A stretch of DNA of 64,000 bases, taken from contig NZ_CP006681.1 in the NCBI RefSeq assembly GCF_000565175.1, forward strand, positions 558,001-622,000. Direction: 5' to 3'. The notes under the pieces are model-generated. The model ran no database searches. It was not told the DNA's origin and saw only the letters and a program-made list of their open reading frames with translations. Of the stretch, positions 55,445 to 64,000 are shown piece after piece; positions within the stretch are counted from its first letter, which is position 1; each line of letters begins with the position of its first letter. The DNA comes from Spiroplasma culicicola AES-1 (GTDB taxonomy: Bacteria > Bacillota_I > Bacilli_A > Mycoplasmatales > Mycoplasmataceae). Made by a program: the position numbers and the translations under genes.

Positions 55445-55472
55445 TTGCGTTTTTTTTTTTTTTTTCTAAAAT
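55445..55472 (+). promoter_or_regulatory. Promoter-like site with T16 homopolymer spacer, copy A
   Basis: TTGCGT (55445-55450), then 16 nt mostly of the T16 run (55450-55465), then TAAAAT (55467-55472). Spacing is close to optimal. Length change by slippage would alter promoter strength. The overlapping hairpin means it could also be a terminator. Confidence 0.6.
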
Positions 55473-55492
55473 CAACATTAGAAAATATGCAA

Positions 55493-55562
55493 ATAACTTG
55501 TATAAATCAACATAATGGGTTGATGTCTCTACCATAGCACCGATGCTATGACTATAGGTTAT
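55493..55562 (+). promoter_or_regulatory. Purine-family riboswitch aptamer, copy A
   Basis: P1 ATAACTT/AGGTTAT; J1/2 GTATAA; short P2 TCAAC/GTTGA with loop ATAATGG; J2/3 TGTCTCTACC; P3 ATAGC/GCTAT with loop ACCGAT; J3/1 GACTAT. The loop GG/CC kissing pairs are possible. The C of GACTAT matches the specificity base of guanine-type aptamers. U48 of the family is C here. No clear downstream terminator or anti-SD pairing was found in this copy. Confidence 0.85.
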
Positions 55563-55645
55563 ATTCACAAAAATTAATAATTTTAAATACATCGTTATTT
55601 GTTATTTTCACTTTATTAAAGAGAGAAAGGTAATGGTGTTTTTTT

Positions 55646-56437
55646 ATGAAAAAAATATTAGCAATGTTAAGTGCTTTGTCACTAACTGCAACTCCTATAA
55701 CAGCTGTTGTTGCATGTGGAGATAATGATCCTACAACATCAAGAACAAGCTATGATGTTGTTGATGATATTAAAGATATGATAGTTGAAAAAATTAGTTT
55801 AGATACAGAAAAGATATATGAGATTCAAACTGAAGTGTATAATCCACTAAAGGATTTATTAGAAGACAAAGATATACTTGCAATTGATGGGTTACAAGAT
55901 GTAAATACAAGTATTAATGGTTTAACCCCAGAAAATGAATATAGTATTGTTATTAAAAGTTTTACAACTTCATCTGGTGGAGATGATTTTGCAACAAATG
56001 CAAATTATAATTTATGATCAATTGCTATTCAATATTGATACGCACAAAAAGATGAAAATGGTAATTTAAGTTTTAATAGTCGTTACTTTAGTAATTATGA
56101 TTTAGCTTTTAAAGCTGCAAAACAGCAATTAACTGTTACTTATAATGGTCAAATAATTGAACAAAATGGTGCAATTGAATTTGATGGAAATTCATTTGAT
56201 ATTAAATTAACAAAAGGAAAAAATAGAGAAAATATGGACTCTAATGTGAAAGTTGAGGGAATTGAAAATTACTTTACTGTAACTCAAAAACCAGAAGGAG
56301 GAAATTATCCTACTGGAAATACATTAACTTTTACTCCAAAAGAAATAAGTGAATTGACAGAAGACACTAAAGTTGTCATTAATGCACCTTCATTTATTCC
56401 ATTTACATTTACTATTAAAACTAACTCAATAAAATAA
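55646..56437 (+). CDS. Lipoprotein behind riboswitch leader
   Basis: 263 residues with lipobox VVAC (Cys24). No recognised domain; the mature part is mixed beta (LTVTYNGQIIEQNGAIEFDG and TGNTLTFTPKEISELTEDT). Three TGA Trp codons. The ribosome site GAGAAAGG (ends 55630) is 15 nt from ATG 55646, which is far. A better-spaced ATG at 55633 is out of frame, and T7 lies between them. It may be a purine- or nucleic-acid-related surface protein by virtue of the leader, which is an inference. Confidence 0.8.
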
Positions 56438-56447
56438 TAATGAATTA

Positions 56448-56484
56448 TTAAAAAATCTCCCATAAATACTGGGAGATTTTTTAA
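56448..56484 (+). terminator. Terminator, 15-bp stem
   Basis: TTAAAAAATCTCCCA pairs with TGGGAGATTTTTTAA, 7-nt loop. Confidence 0.9.
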
Positions 56485-56508
56485 TTTAAAACTTTTCTCG
56501 AAAAACAA

Positions 56509-56536
56509 TTGCGTTTTTTTTTTTTTTTTCTAAAAT
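56509..56536 (+). promoter_or_regulatory. Promoter-like site with T16 homopolymer spacer, copy B
   Basis: TTGCGT (56509-56514), 16-nt gap filled by T16 (56514-56529), TAAAAT (56531-56536). Identical arrangement and run length to copy A. Confidence 0.6.
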
Positions 56537-56556
56537 ATACATTAGAAAATAAGCAA

Positions 56557-56626
56557 ATAACTTGTATAAGTCAACATAAAGGGTTGATGTCTCTACCATA
56601 GCACCGATGCTATGACTATAGGTTAT
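56557..56626 (+). promoter_or_regulatory. Purine-family riboswitch aptamer, copy B
   Basis: Same P1-J1/2-P2-J2/3-P3-J3/1 layout as copy A, differing at two positions (GTATAAG for GTATAAA, loop ATAAAGG for ATAATGG). Here TGACTATA (56613-56620, J3/1 and P1) is exactly complementary to TATAGTCA (56661-56668) downstream, which could form an alternative pairing in the absence of ligand. Confidence 0.85.
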
Positions 56627-56724
56627 AAATCTTTTTTATCGTATAAAAATTTCAAAATAATATAGTCAGACTAAAACATTGTTATTTGTTATATTTTCGC
56701 AAAAGTAATAAGTGGAGGAAATTT

Positions 56725-58503
56725 ATGAAAAAATTACTTACTTTACTGGCTGCGAGTGCTAGTATAGTTTCTGCGAGTGCAACAGTTGTTGCTTGTGGAA
56801 ATAAAGCTCCAACTAACGTTGTATTTATGTTTGATGCTTCAGTTGGAACAAGTTCAGCAATTACAAAACAATATCAAATTTTAGTAGATAAATATAATGA
56901 ACAAAACCCAGATAATCCTGTAGAAGTTGAAATTGAATTTGCAGCTGCAGGTGCAATTCAAAATGCAATTTTATCAGGAGAAGTATTACCTGATCTTTAT
57001 GTAACTTATCCAGATAATGTTACAAGATACTTAACAACTGCAGAAGAAGAAGTTGTTAAAATGGACGATTACTTTGATACAGAAACATTTGAGCCAATGA
57101 TTGACTCTTTCATGGATGAAGGAAAAATTGGAGATGGACAATATGTTTTACCAATGGCAAAATCATTTGATGTAACAAATGTTAACTTAAGAATGTTAAA
57201 AGAACTTTGTGAAATTGTTTTAGGAACAGAATCAACTACTGGACAATTTTGACAAAAAGATGGATTTCATGAGGAATACACAATTGAATCATCTAATTTA
57301 TTTATTGATACAACTGTAGTAGAACCAGATGAAAATTTGAAAACCTTAATGACAAATATTGCTACAGTAAATAATGCTAATGATTTAAGAAAGATTCTAT
57401 TAAAAGATTCAAATAATGTCTTACTTGCAAAATTAATTTATGAATTAAATGATAAAGTTGACAGAAATGTATTAAGAGATACAGATAAAGTTTATGGTAT
57501 AGGATTAGATGATATGCCAAATAAAGTTTATAGTCAATATGCAGAAAGCATTGAAAAAAGTAGAATTATAACTTCAGCACAAAATAAGGAATTTTTCTAT
57601 AACTATTATGATGATCAATTCTATATAAATGATGACACAGGTATGGAAGGTATTGACTCAGCTTTTAAAATGTTACAAGATTTAAAAGATATTAAAGAAC
57701 CAGGTCAATCACTTTCAGGTAATATAGATGAATCAAAGCAAAATGAATTAATTTACACAATTGATCCATCAATGAGTGGAACTAAAAAATATTCAAGTGA
57801 CTTCTTTGCAGCTGGAACAATGTTAATGGCTTCTGGTTCAACTGCGGGATCATTCTATTATCAAAGCAAAACTGGTGTTAAAGATGAAGTTTTTGTTAAA
57901 ATGAATGATATCTTAACTATTGGAACTCCAACAAAAGATGGAGAACAATACATAATGCAACAAGGTCCTGGAATTGCAGCATTTAAATCTACAAATGATG
58001 AAAAAACAGAAGTTGCAAAAGACTTTGTAAGTTTCATGATGGAAGCACAAAATATGGCAGAATTTGCAATTTATACAGGTTATATGCCTTCAAATGCAAA
58101 AACATATTCAGACACAGATTACATGGAATGATTAAAAGGTACTAAAAATCCTGGTTCTTCTTCAAGAGATAATGCCATTTTATTACAAGTTGCAGAATTA
58201 ATTGAAGATAAAACAAATTCACACTTCGTTACAATTGAAGGTTCACCAATGGGAACTGGAGTTAGAGATAAAGTATTTAAAAACGTAGTTCAAAACCAAA
58301 TGTTTAATGATGCAAAAGCAGTATTTGTAAATTCTGATAAAAAAGTTGGAAATAAAAATTCTACTGATACAACTTTCTGAAAAACTGCACAACCAGCAAT
58401 TCACAATATTTACACTGACTTTATTGCTACTGGAAAAGAAAAATATCAATCTGATACTAAAAATAAAAGCGCAATTCTTAATGAAAGAAAAAAATCTTTA
58501 TAA
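56725..58503 (+). CDS. Extracellular solute-binding lipoprotein of an ABC importer
   Basis: 592 residues. I start at ATG 56725 with GGAGG; the longer frame from 56686 adds a poor leader. Lipobox VVAC (Cys24). Family 1 binding-protein pattern: [31 protein letters not shown] start, [31 protein letters not shown] and [24 protein letters not shown], similar to UgpB/MalE proteins. TGA Trp at 57251, 58129 and 58378. Stop overlaps the start of the next gene. The cargo is unknown; the purine riboswitch suggests nucleosides or nucleic-acid fragments. Confidence 0.85.
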
Positions 58504-59438
58504 TGCAATTATTAAAACAAATTGAAAATGAAATTAAAGATTTTGACACAATTATAATCCATAGACATGTTAATCCAGATGGTGATGCTTATGGAAGTCA
58601 ATTGGGTTTAAAATGATTAATTGAACAAAACTTTAAAGATAAAAGATGTTATGCAGTAGGTGAATCAATTGAATGACTGAACTATGTTGGGTCATTTGAT
58701 GTTATCGAAGATGATAACATCTTTCATAATTCTCTAGTAATTGTGACAGATTGTGCAAATGTAGAAAGAATATCAGATCAAAGATTTACATTAGCAAAAA
58801 AGGTTATTAAAATAGATCACCATCCCAATATTACAGAATATGGTGATTTAATGTGAGTTGATACAAGTTATACTTCAGCCAGTGAAATGGTTGGTTATTT
58901 AGCAATTCAATTAGGATGAGAAATTCCTCAAAAAGCTGCAAGAGCAATTTTTAATGGAATTGTAACTGATTCAGGCAGATTTATGTATCGTGGTGTTAGT
59001 CCAAGAACATTTGATGTAGCAAGTAAACTATTGTCAACTGGTTTTGACTTGGATGAACTATATAGAAATTTAAATACAAAGAAATTAAGTGATTTAGAAT
59101 TTACAAATTATATCTTTAACAACTTTAAATTATCAAGTAATGGTTTAGCTTCAATTGTAGTACCAATTTCAGAAATGGATAAACATGGTTTATCTGCAGA
59201 AGTTATGAACAAATATGCAAATACACTTGCTGGTTTTGAAGAAATTAAAATGTGAATTACTTTTAGTGAAAGAACTGATGGTCAATATCGTGTAGAGTTT
59301 AGAAGTTCAAAAACAATTGTTAATGAATTAGCAGTTAAATACGGTGGGGGAGGTCATGCCCTTGCATCTGGTGCAATTGCACCAGATTTAGAAACAGTAA
59401 ATAAAATTATAGAAGATGCCGATCAACTTTTAAAATAA
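58503..59438 (+). CDS. nrnA: NrnA-type DHH oligoribonuclease / pAp phosphatase
   Basis: 311 residues. [20 protein letters not shown] and VIVTDCAN supply the metal-binding Asp/His; IDHHPN is the DHH motif; [14 protein letters not shown] and [12 protein letters not shown] follow; the DHHA1 domain ends with [14 protein letters not shown]. It degrades 2-5-mer RNA and dephosphorylates pAp. The gene overlaps the preceding one by 1 nt and is followed after 3 nt by the ABC ATPase, so it is part of the importer operon. TGA Trp codons. Confidence 0.92.
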
Positions 59439-59441
59439 GTT

Positions 59442-61322
59442 ATGAGTATTAAATTAAGAAACGTAACAATTGATTATGGAAATTTTATTGCTGTTGACAA
59501 TTTAAGTATTGATATTAAATCAGGCGAATTAGTTTCAATACTTGGACCTTCTGGTTGTGGAAAATCTACAACTTTAAATGCCATTGCTGGCTTAATTCAA
59601 ATTACAAGTGGTCAAATCCTATTTGACGGAATTGATGTTACTCACAAAAGTACACAAAAAAGAAATATAGGTTTGGTTTTTCAAAACTATGCACTATATC
59701 CACATTTAAATGTTTTTCAAAACATTGCATTTCCTTTATATCAAAGCAATGATTTTAGAAGAAGTGTTAAAATTAAAAATAACGATTTAAAACTTAATCG
59801 TTTAATCTTTGATAATAGTTTAAATAATAAAAATATTTTTAATCAATTATCAAAACAAAATATTTCCTTTAATAATTACTTATCAGAAATTGAAGATCAA
59901 TTATCTGATGTCGAAAATATATTTATAACAAAAGCAAACACTTATATCACTGATTTTATTAAACAAATTTATATAAGTGATAAATATGAAGTTTTTAAAA
60001 ATAAACAGACTTCATATTTATTTGATAAAATGAAAGTTATCTTTTGAGAACAATACTTAGAAGTATTTAATCAAATAAAAACTTTATTAACACAAAAAAA
60101 TGAAGTATTAGTTTCAAGTGAAATTAAACATAAAGAGAATATTATTTCAATTATGAAAAAAATACTTTCGAATTTAGAATATAAAATTATTTTAAAAATT
60201 AAAAATAACATTAAGTTATTTAGTGATTCTTTAAAACTACATATCTCTTCAATTCGTAAAGAAATAAAATTAGCACAAAAAAATGCTAAGAAAATGAATG
60301 AAGAATTTAGTTTTGAATTAGATGACGAACAATTTAATTCAAAAATGCAAGAGTTTGAAATTAACTCACAAAAAATTATGGATGAAATAAATAATGAAAT
60401 TGAAAAAACAATTTCAAAAAATATTTCTATAAAAATTGATGATTTAATAAAACAATTTCAAAATATTTATTCTCAACCAATTAAAAGTGAACAAACTTTT
60501 AATGAAGAAGAAACATTTGAATTTAAAAAGGCTCATCAATTAACAAGTTTTAAAAAAGAATTAAGAGCAGCTGTTATGGAAGTTGCAACTAAAGTTGAAA
60601 TTCAAGATCAACTTCATAAAAAACCTTCAGAATTATCTGGAGGACAACAACAACGTGTTGCAATTGCTCGTTCTGTTGTTAAGAAACCAAAAATATTATT
60701 ACTTGATGAACCATTGAGTAACTTAGATGCAAAACTTAGAGTTTCAACTCGTGAATGAATTAAAAGATTCCAACAAGAAACAAAAATTACAACAGTTTTT
60801 GTAACTCACGATCAAGAAGAGGCTTTAAGTATCTCTGATAAAATTTTTGTTATGTCAAAAGGTTTATTACAACAAGGGGATGTACCAATAAATATTTATG
60901 AAAAACCAAACAACATTTTTGTTGCAAACTTTATTGGAACACCAACTATGAATTTCTTAAAGGCAACTACTTCAAGTGATGGATCAATTAGTTTTGGAAA
61001 TACAATTCTGACTAAAAAGTCTTCTCATAAAAATAAGGAAATTGTTATAGGAATTCGTCCAGAGCATTTAAAAATTGCTCAAGATAATTTAAATAATAAA
61101 TTTTTATCAAAAGACTTAATGTCTGGTAAGGTAGTTAACTTTGAACTACTTGGTAAATCAAATTTTGTTAAATTAGATTTTGATAATTCAGAACTTGGAA
61201 TTATTTATGATTCACATATTAAAAAAGAAATAGATTATAATGAAGAAATTAAATTTAATATCTTAGAAAATAATTTATTTATTTTTGATACTGAATCACA
61301 TACTTTATTGGAAGTTATTTAA
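59442..61322 (+). CDS. ugpC: UgpC/MalK-type ABC ATPase with a roughly 260-residue insertion
   Basis: 626 residues. Walker [14 protein letters not shown]-loop [21 protein letters not shown] (about residue 85), signature [14 protein letters not shown] (starts residue 398), Walker [13 protein letters not shown], switch VTHDQEEAL, and a C-terminal TOBE-like regulatory domain ([10 protein letters not shown]). In usual family members Q-loop and signature are about 50 residues apart. The extra residues here are Lys/Glu/Asn-rich and largely helical ([20 protein letters not shown]). Mycoplasma orthologues also carry long insertions. The stop overlaps the permease start. Confidence 0.9.
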
Positions 61323-62308
61323 TGAGAATTCAAGAAAGTAAAAATTTTGAAATACGTAATGATATTTCAAAATCACAAGTTACAAAAAAGAAAAAAACAA
61401 AATCTATTAACATGGAGCGAACAAAATTTGATTTTCTATACCAAATGATTTGAATCACACCAGCGTTAGCATTTTTATTTATATTTTCATATTATTCAAT
61501 CTTTATAGTCTTTAGAAATGGATTTAACTCTGCTTCAAGACCAATTTTAAATTTTGAATTTTCATTTATAAATTTTAAAAATGTTGCAAATGATGCTTCA
61601 TTTCAAATTGCATTGAGAAATTCATTGCTGTATTCAGTTGTTGTTATTCCAATTTCATTAACATTTTCTATGACTACAGCAAAACTATTATCAAATGTAT
61701 TAAATAAAAAATTATTTTCATTTTTACAATCATTATTCTTTTTACCATATGTAACATCTGCAATGGCAATTTCAATGTCTTTTGCTTTTATCTTCTCACC
61801 AGATAATTATGGTTTAATAAATCAAATTTTACTTGCTTTGGGATTTGATAAAGTTGATTGAACTTCAAAGAGTAATGGAATTATTTTGGTAATGATCTAT
61901 GGAGTTTGAAGATCATTACCATTTGAAATAATTATGTTCACTGCAACTTTTTTAAGAATTGATAAAAGATATTATCATGCAGCTGCAGTTGATGGAGTTC
62001 CAAAATGAAAACAATTTTGAAAAATATCAATCCCAAGAGCAATGCCAATGATTGTTTATATGATAACAACTGGAATCATTAGTTCATTTAAAGTATTTCC
62101 ATTAGGATTATTTGGTTCATATGAAGGTGCAGCACAAGCAAATGCACAAACAGTTGTGTTTTATATTTTTGATAAAGTAAATGCATCTTCAACTTCACCA
62201 TCGTATGGAAAAGGTGGAGCCGCTTCAATTATCTTAATGACAATCATATTAGCAATAACTATAGTTAATAAATTTATTACAAATCATCTTTCAAAGAAAT
62301 ATAGGTAG
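61322..62308 (+). CDS. ugpA: ABC importer permease (UgpA-like)
   Basis: 328 residues with a charged N-terminal tail, then about six membrane helices. The EAA-loop region YYHAAAVDGVPKWKQFWKISIPRAMP (conserved as EAA-xDGA----F--I-LP) is clear. The periplasmic-side loop FGSYEGAAQANAQTVVFYIF and a final helix follow. Several TGA Trp codons. It pairs with the 62316 permease; named by similarity of layout only. Confidence 0.85.
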
Positions 62309-62315
62309 TTAAATT

Positions 62316-63668
62316 ATGAATAAAATTAAATCTAATAGTAATTTTGCAAAATTACATTCACAATATTTACAACAACAAGAAAGTTTGAAAGATGACAAAC
62401 TTGCTTTAACAAATGTTAAAGCTGAATTTGAAAACAATGTAATAAAATTAAATGATAGTAATGATTTTTATACTTTTAAAGAAATTAATCATGCTCGAAA
62501 AATTAAAGTAAAAAATATTAAGTCACAAATTAAAGCTTCAAAAGATATTGAACAAAAATATCTTTTATCAAATCAGATATTTAATCTTAATGATCAAGCA
62601 ATTAACTTTACTAATAAAATAATTTTTAACAGTTATATCTTATTTTTCATTTCAATTTATTTTTGATTCATCAAAAAAGGAAATAAAAAATATTTAAACT
62701 TTGTAAATTATAAATACAATCGAAAATTGAATAAACAAATTTTATTTACAAGCACAATGGCTGGTGAAAAATTTGTACAAAAATTCTTTAATAAATTATG
62801 ACAAGGAACATTCTTATTTGTAATGGCAATTATTATTATTTTTCCATTCTACTGAATGTTAATCACTTCACTTAGAGGTTCTGATGAATTTGATCCAATG
62901 AATCCAATGTCATTCTTTCCAAAGACATGATCTTTTGAAGCTTATCGAAAATTATTTGAATATATAAATGATGATTCATCAAAATTTAAAATAACTTTGA
63001 TTAGATTCTTTATAAACTCAATCATAATTAGTTTAATAACAACAATTTTACAATTAACAGTTTCTGTTATTGCTGGATTTGGTTTAGCAAACTGAAAAAC
63101 TAAACCTCAAGGAATTATTTTAATAATTATGTTATCAACAGTTATGATTCCAGGAGAAGCATTATTAATTGGACAATACATTTTTATGGTGCAATTGGGT
63201 TGAAAAAATACCATTCTAGCTTTAGTCGTACCATTTATTTCAAATGTCTTTACCATCTATTTAATGTCAAGTGCTTTTTCACAAGTTGGGGGTAGTGTTA
63301 AACATGCTGCCAAAGTTGATGGTCTTTCAACTTGAAAATACTTTTGAAAAGTTGCTTTACCTTCAATTAAATCAACAATTGTTACATCATTTGTAATTTC
63401 ATTAATTTCATCATGAAATGCAGTCTTGTGACCAACAATGGTTTTAAGTAATGGTTCAGATTGAGTAACATTGCCAATGCTCTTGTGAGATTTAATGAAA
63501 GCTAGTGGGGGAGAACCTGGTACTATCTTGGAAGATTTTGCACGTGATCCTCAAAACTTAAAAATGGCTGGAGCAATTTTATCCATCTTGCCAATGTTAA
63601 TAATGTTCTTATTCTGTAATAAACTAATAATTCGTGGAATTTCACGAGATAAAGGAGATAAGGGATAG
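62316..63668 (+). CDS. ugpE: ABC importer permease (UgpE-like)
   Basis: 450 residues, longer than usual because of an about 150-residue N-terminal part with a coiled-coil segment and one extra membrane helix (IIFNSYILFFISIYFWF). The core begins at FLFVMAIIIIFPFYWMLITSLRG, followed by ANWKTKPQGIILII, the EAA region HAAKVDGLSTWKYFWKVALPSIKS, and a C-terminal WPTMVLSNGSDWVTLPMLLWD. Seven nucleotides after the first permease. TGA Trp at many positions. Confidence 0.85.
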
Positions 63669-63669
63669 G

Positions 63670-64000
63670 ATGAAAAAACTAATTTCTTTAATGCTTTCTT
63701 TTAGTATTACAAGTTCACTTGCAGCAAATGTTGTTGCATGTGGAACTAATTTTAATGTCAAAATTTCATCTGATGTGTCATATTACACTTTGTCTGTTGG
63801 TAATGGTTTATTTTCTTATTTACAAGTTGAAAATAAAGCAATTCTCTTTGATGCAGGTGTAGGTTTACAAGATGGAGCTTCTTGAACTGGTGAATTACAA
63901 AAGGGAAATCAATTTCAAAGTGATTTTATGAAATCAACTGGAGTTGAAGAAATTGAAGCAATTTTTATCACTCATAATCATTCAGATCATTATGGGAATT
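63670..64000 (+). CDS. MBL-fold surface lipoprotein (3' end missing)
   Basis: 110 codons in the window, frame open at the edge. ATG 63670 lies 1 nt after the permease stop, with AAAGGAG inside the upstream gene. Lipobox VVAC (Cys24). The mature part has YYTLSVGNGLFSYLQVENKA, ILFDAGVG and FITHNHSDHYG, the first metal motif of the MBL fold (HNHSDH). Resembles the ComEC-type/exonuclease MBL domain. It is probably a metal-dependent surface phosphodiesterase or nuclease coupled to the importer. TGA Trp at 63883. Confidence 0.85.

Larger units (their letters stand above)
55435..55564 (+). repeat. Duplicated leader, copy A
   Basis: From 55444 to 55564 this is the same as 56508-56628 except for about five substitutions, including an identical T16 length. 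Both copies lie before lipoprotein genes. Copy A begins with a hairpin (AAAAAAACG-ATTG-CGTTTTTTT, 55435-55456) that could also end nfo transcription. Confidence 0.9.
56501..56628 (+). repeat. Duplicated leader, copy B
   Basis: Near-identical to copy A (55435-55564). Both share a later GTTATTTGTTAT motif (56691-56702 here, 55594-55605 there), so the duplication once covered about 200 nt. Copy B has lost the ACG/CGT arm pairing but can form AAAAAC/GTTTTT. Confidence 0.88.

Noticed and set aside
55493-56626. 2'-deoxyguanosine riboswitch
   Set aside because: The key J2/3 position 51 is U as in guanine aptamers, so I do not assign dG specificity.
55435-56628. T16 runs as ordinary terminator tails only
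   Set aside because: Other terminators here have 5-9 T's. The exact TTGCGT-16-TAAAAT layout in both copies and the location at the start of leaders favour promoters, though a dual role remains open.

Overview
The window is about 73-75% A+T, and long reading frames only come out whole when TGA is read as tryptophan. Many genes contain several in-frame TGA codons in conserved Trp positions. There are no wall-synthesis genes, there are many short-signal lipoproteins, and the gene set includes a PTS permease, topoisomerase IV, RecD2, RuvAB, PlsY and CoaBC. This points to a mollicute of the Spiroplasma/Mesoplasma/Entomoplasma group. The species is not identified from sequence alone. No tRNA, rRNA, CRISPR array or insertion sequence was seen.

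Layout. 1-8.4 kb: a PLD/DEAH-type helicase truncated by the window edge, a secreted protein that looks like a lipoprotein without its cysteine, DNA-3-methyladenine glycosylase I (minus), a coiled-coil protein, and a SEC-C-like protein next to a KAP-like P-loop ATPase. 8.3-12 kb: a small zinc-ribbon-like protein, GMP reductase and azoreductase (minus), then uridine kinase and a ribokinase-family gene. 12-20.4 kb: parE, an unknown 324-residue protein, parC, a small kinase-like protein and recD2. 20.4-30.4 kb: membrane proteins, nagA, an oxidoreductase, deoC, a lipoprotein, a 707-residue coiled-coil protein, a PTS IIC permease and a Panacea/SocA-like protein. 30.4-36.5 kb: coaBC (minus), rpsU, a lysine-rich protein, an unknown gene sharing an upstream element with ruvAB, an S66-like protein and an unknown protein. 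36.5-44 kb: two lipoproteins, an unknown minus gene, a DEDDh-like exonuclease, and a lipoprotein-ABC ATPase-permease set behind a T18 tract. 44-55.4 kb: yqeG, yqeH, ROK kinase, a DUF896 gene, tkt, a YneF-family gene, a metallo-beta-lactamase (MBL) fold hydrolase, plsY (minus), unknowns, a MarR regulator, a RibF-like gene and nfo. 55.4-64 kb: the most interesting region, described next.

The 55.4-64 kb locus has two nearly identical leaders. Each carries a promoter-like arrangement in which a T16 homopolymer fills most of a 16-nt gap between TTGCGT and TAAAAT, followed by a purine-family riboswitch aptamer. The first leader precedes a lipoprotein. The second precedes an operon-like run: solute-binding lipoprotein, NrnA-type DHH oligoribonuclease, ABC ATPase with a roughly 260-residue insertion, two permeases and a surface MBL-fold lipoprotein (cut by the window edge). 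My reading (inference) is a purine-sensing, possibly phase-variable nucleic-acid-fragment or nucleoside scavenging system. It fits the nucleoside salvage genes elsewhere in the window (guaC, udk, a ribokinase-family gene, deoC, tkt). Other homopolymer runs of 16-18 lie at 40162-40179, 49745-49760 and 49876-49891.

Transcription units are mostly separated by clear Rho-independent hairpins, of which 24 are listed. Stop/start overlaps of 1 to 17 bases mark many operon joints.
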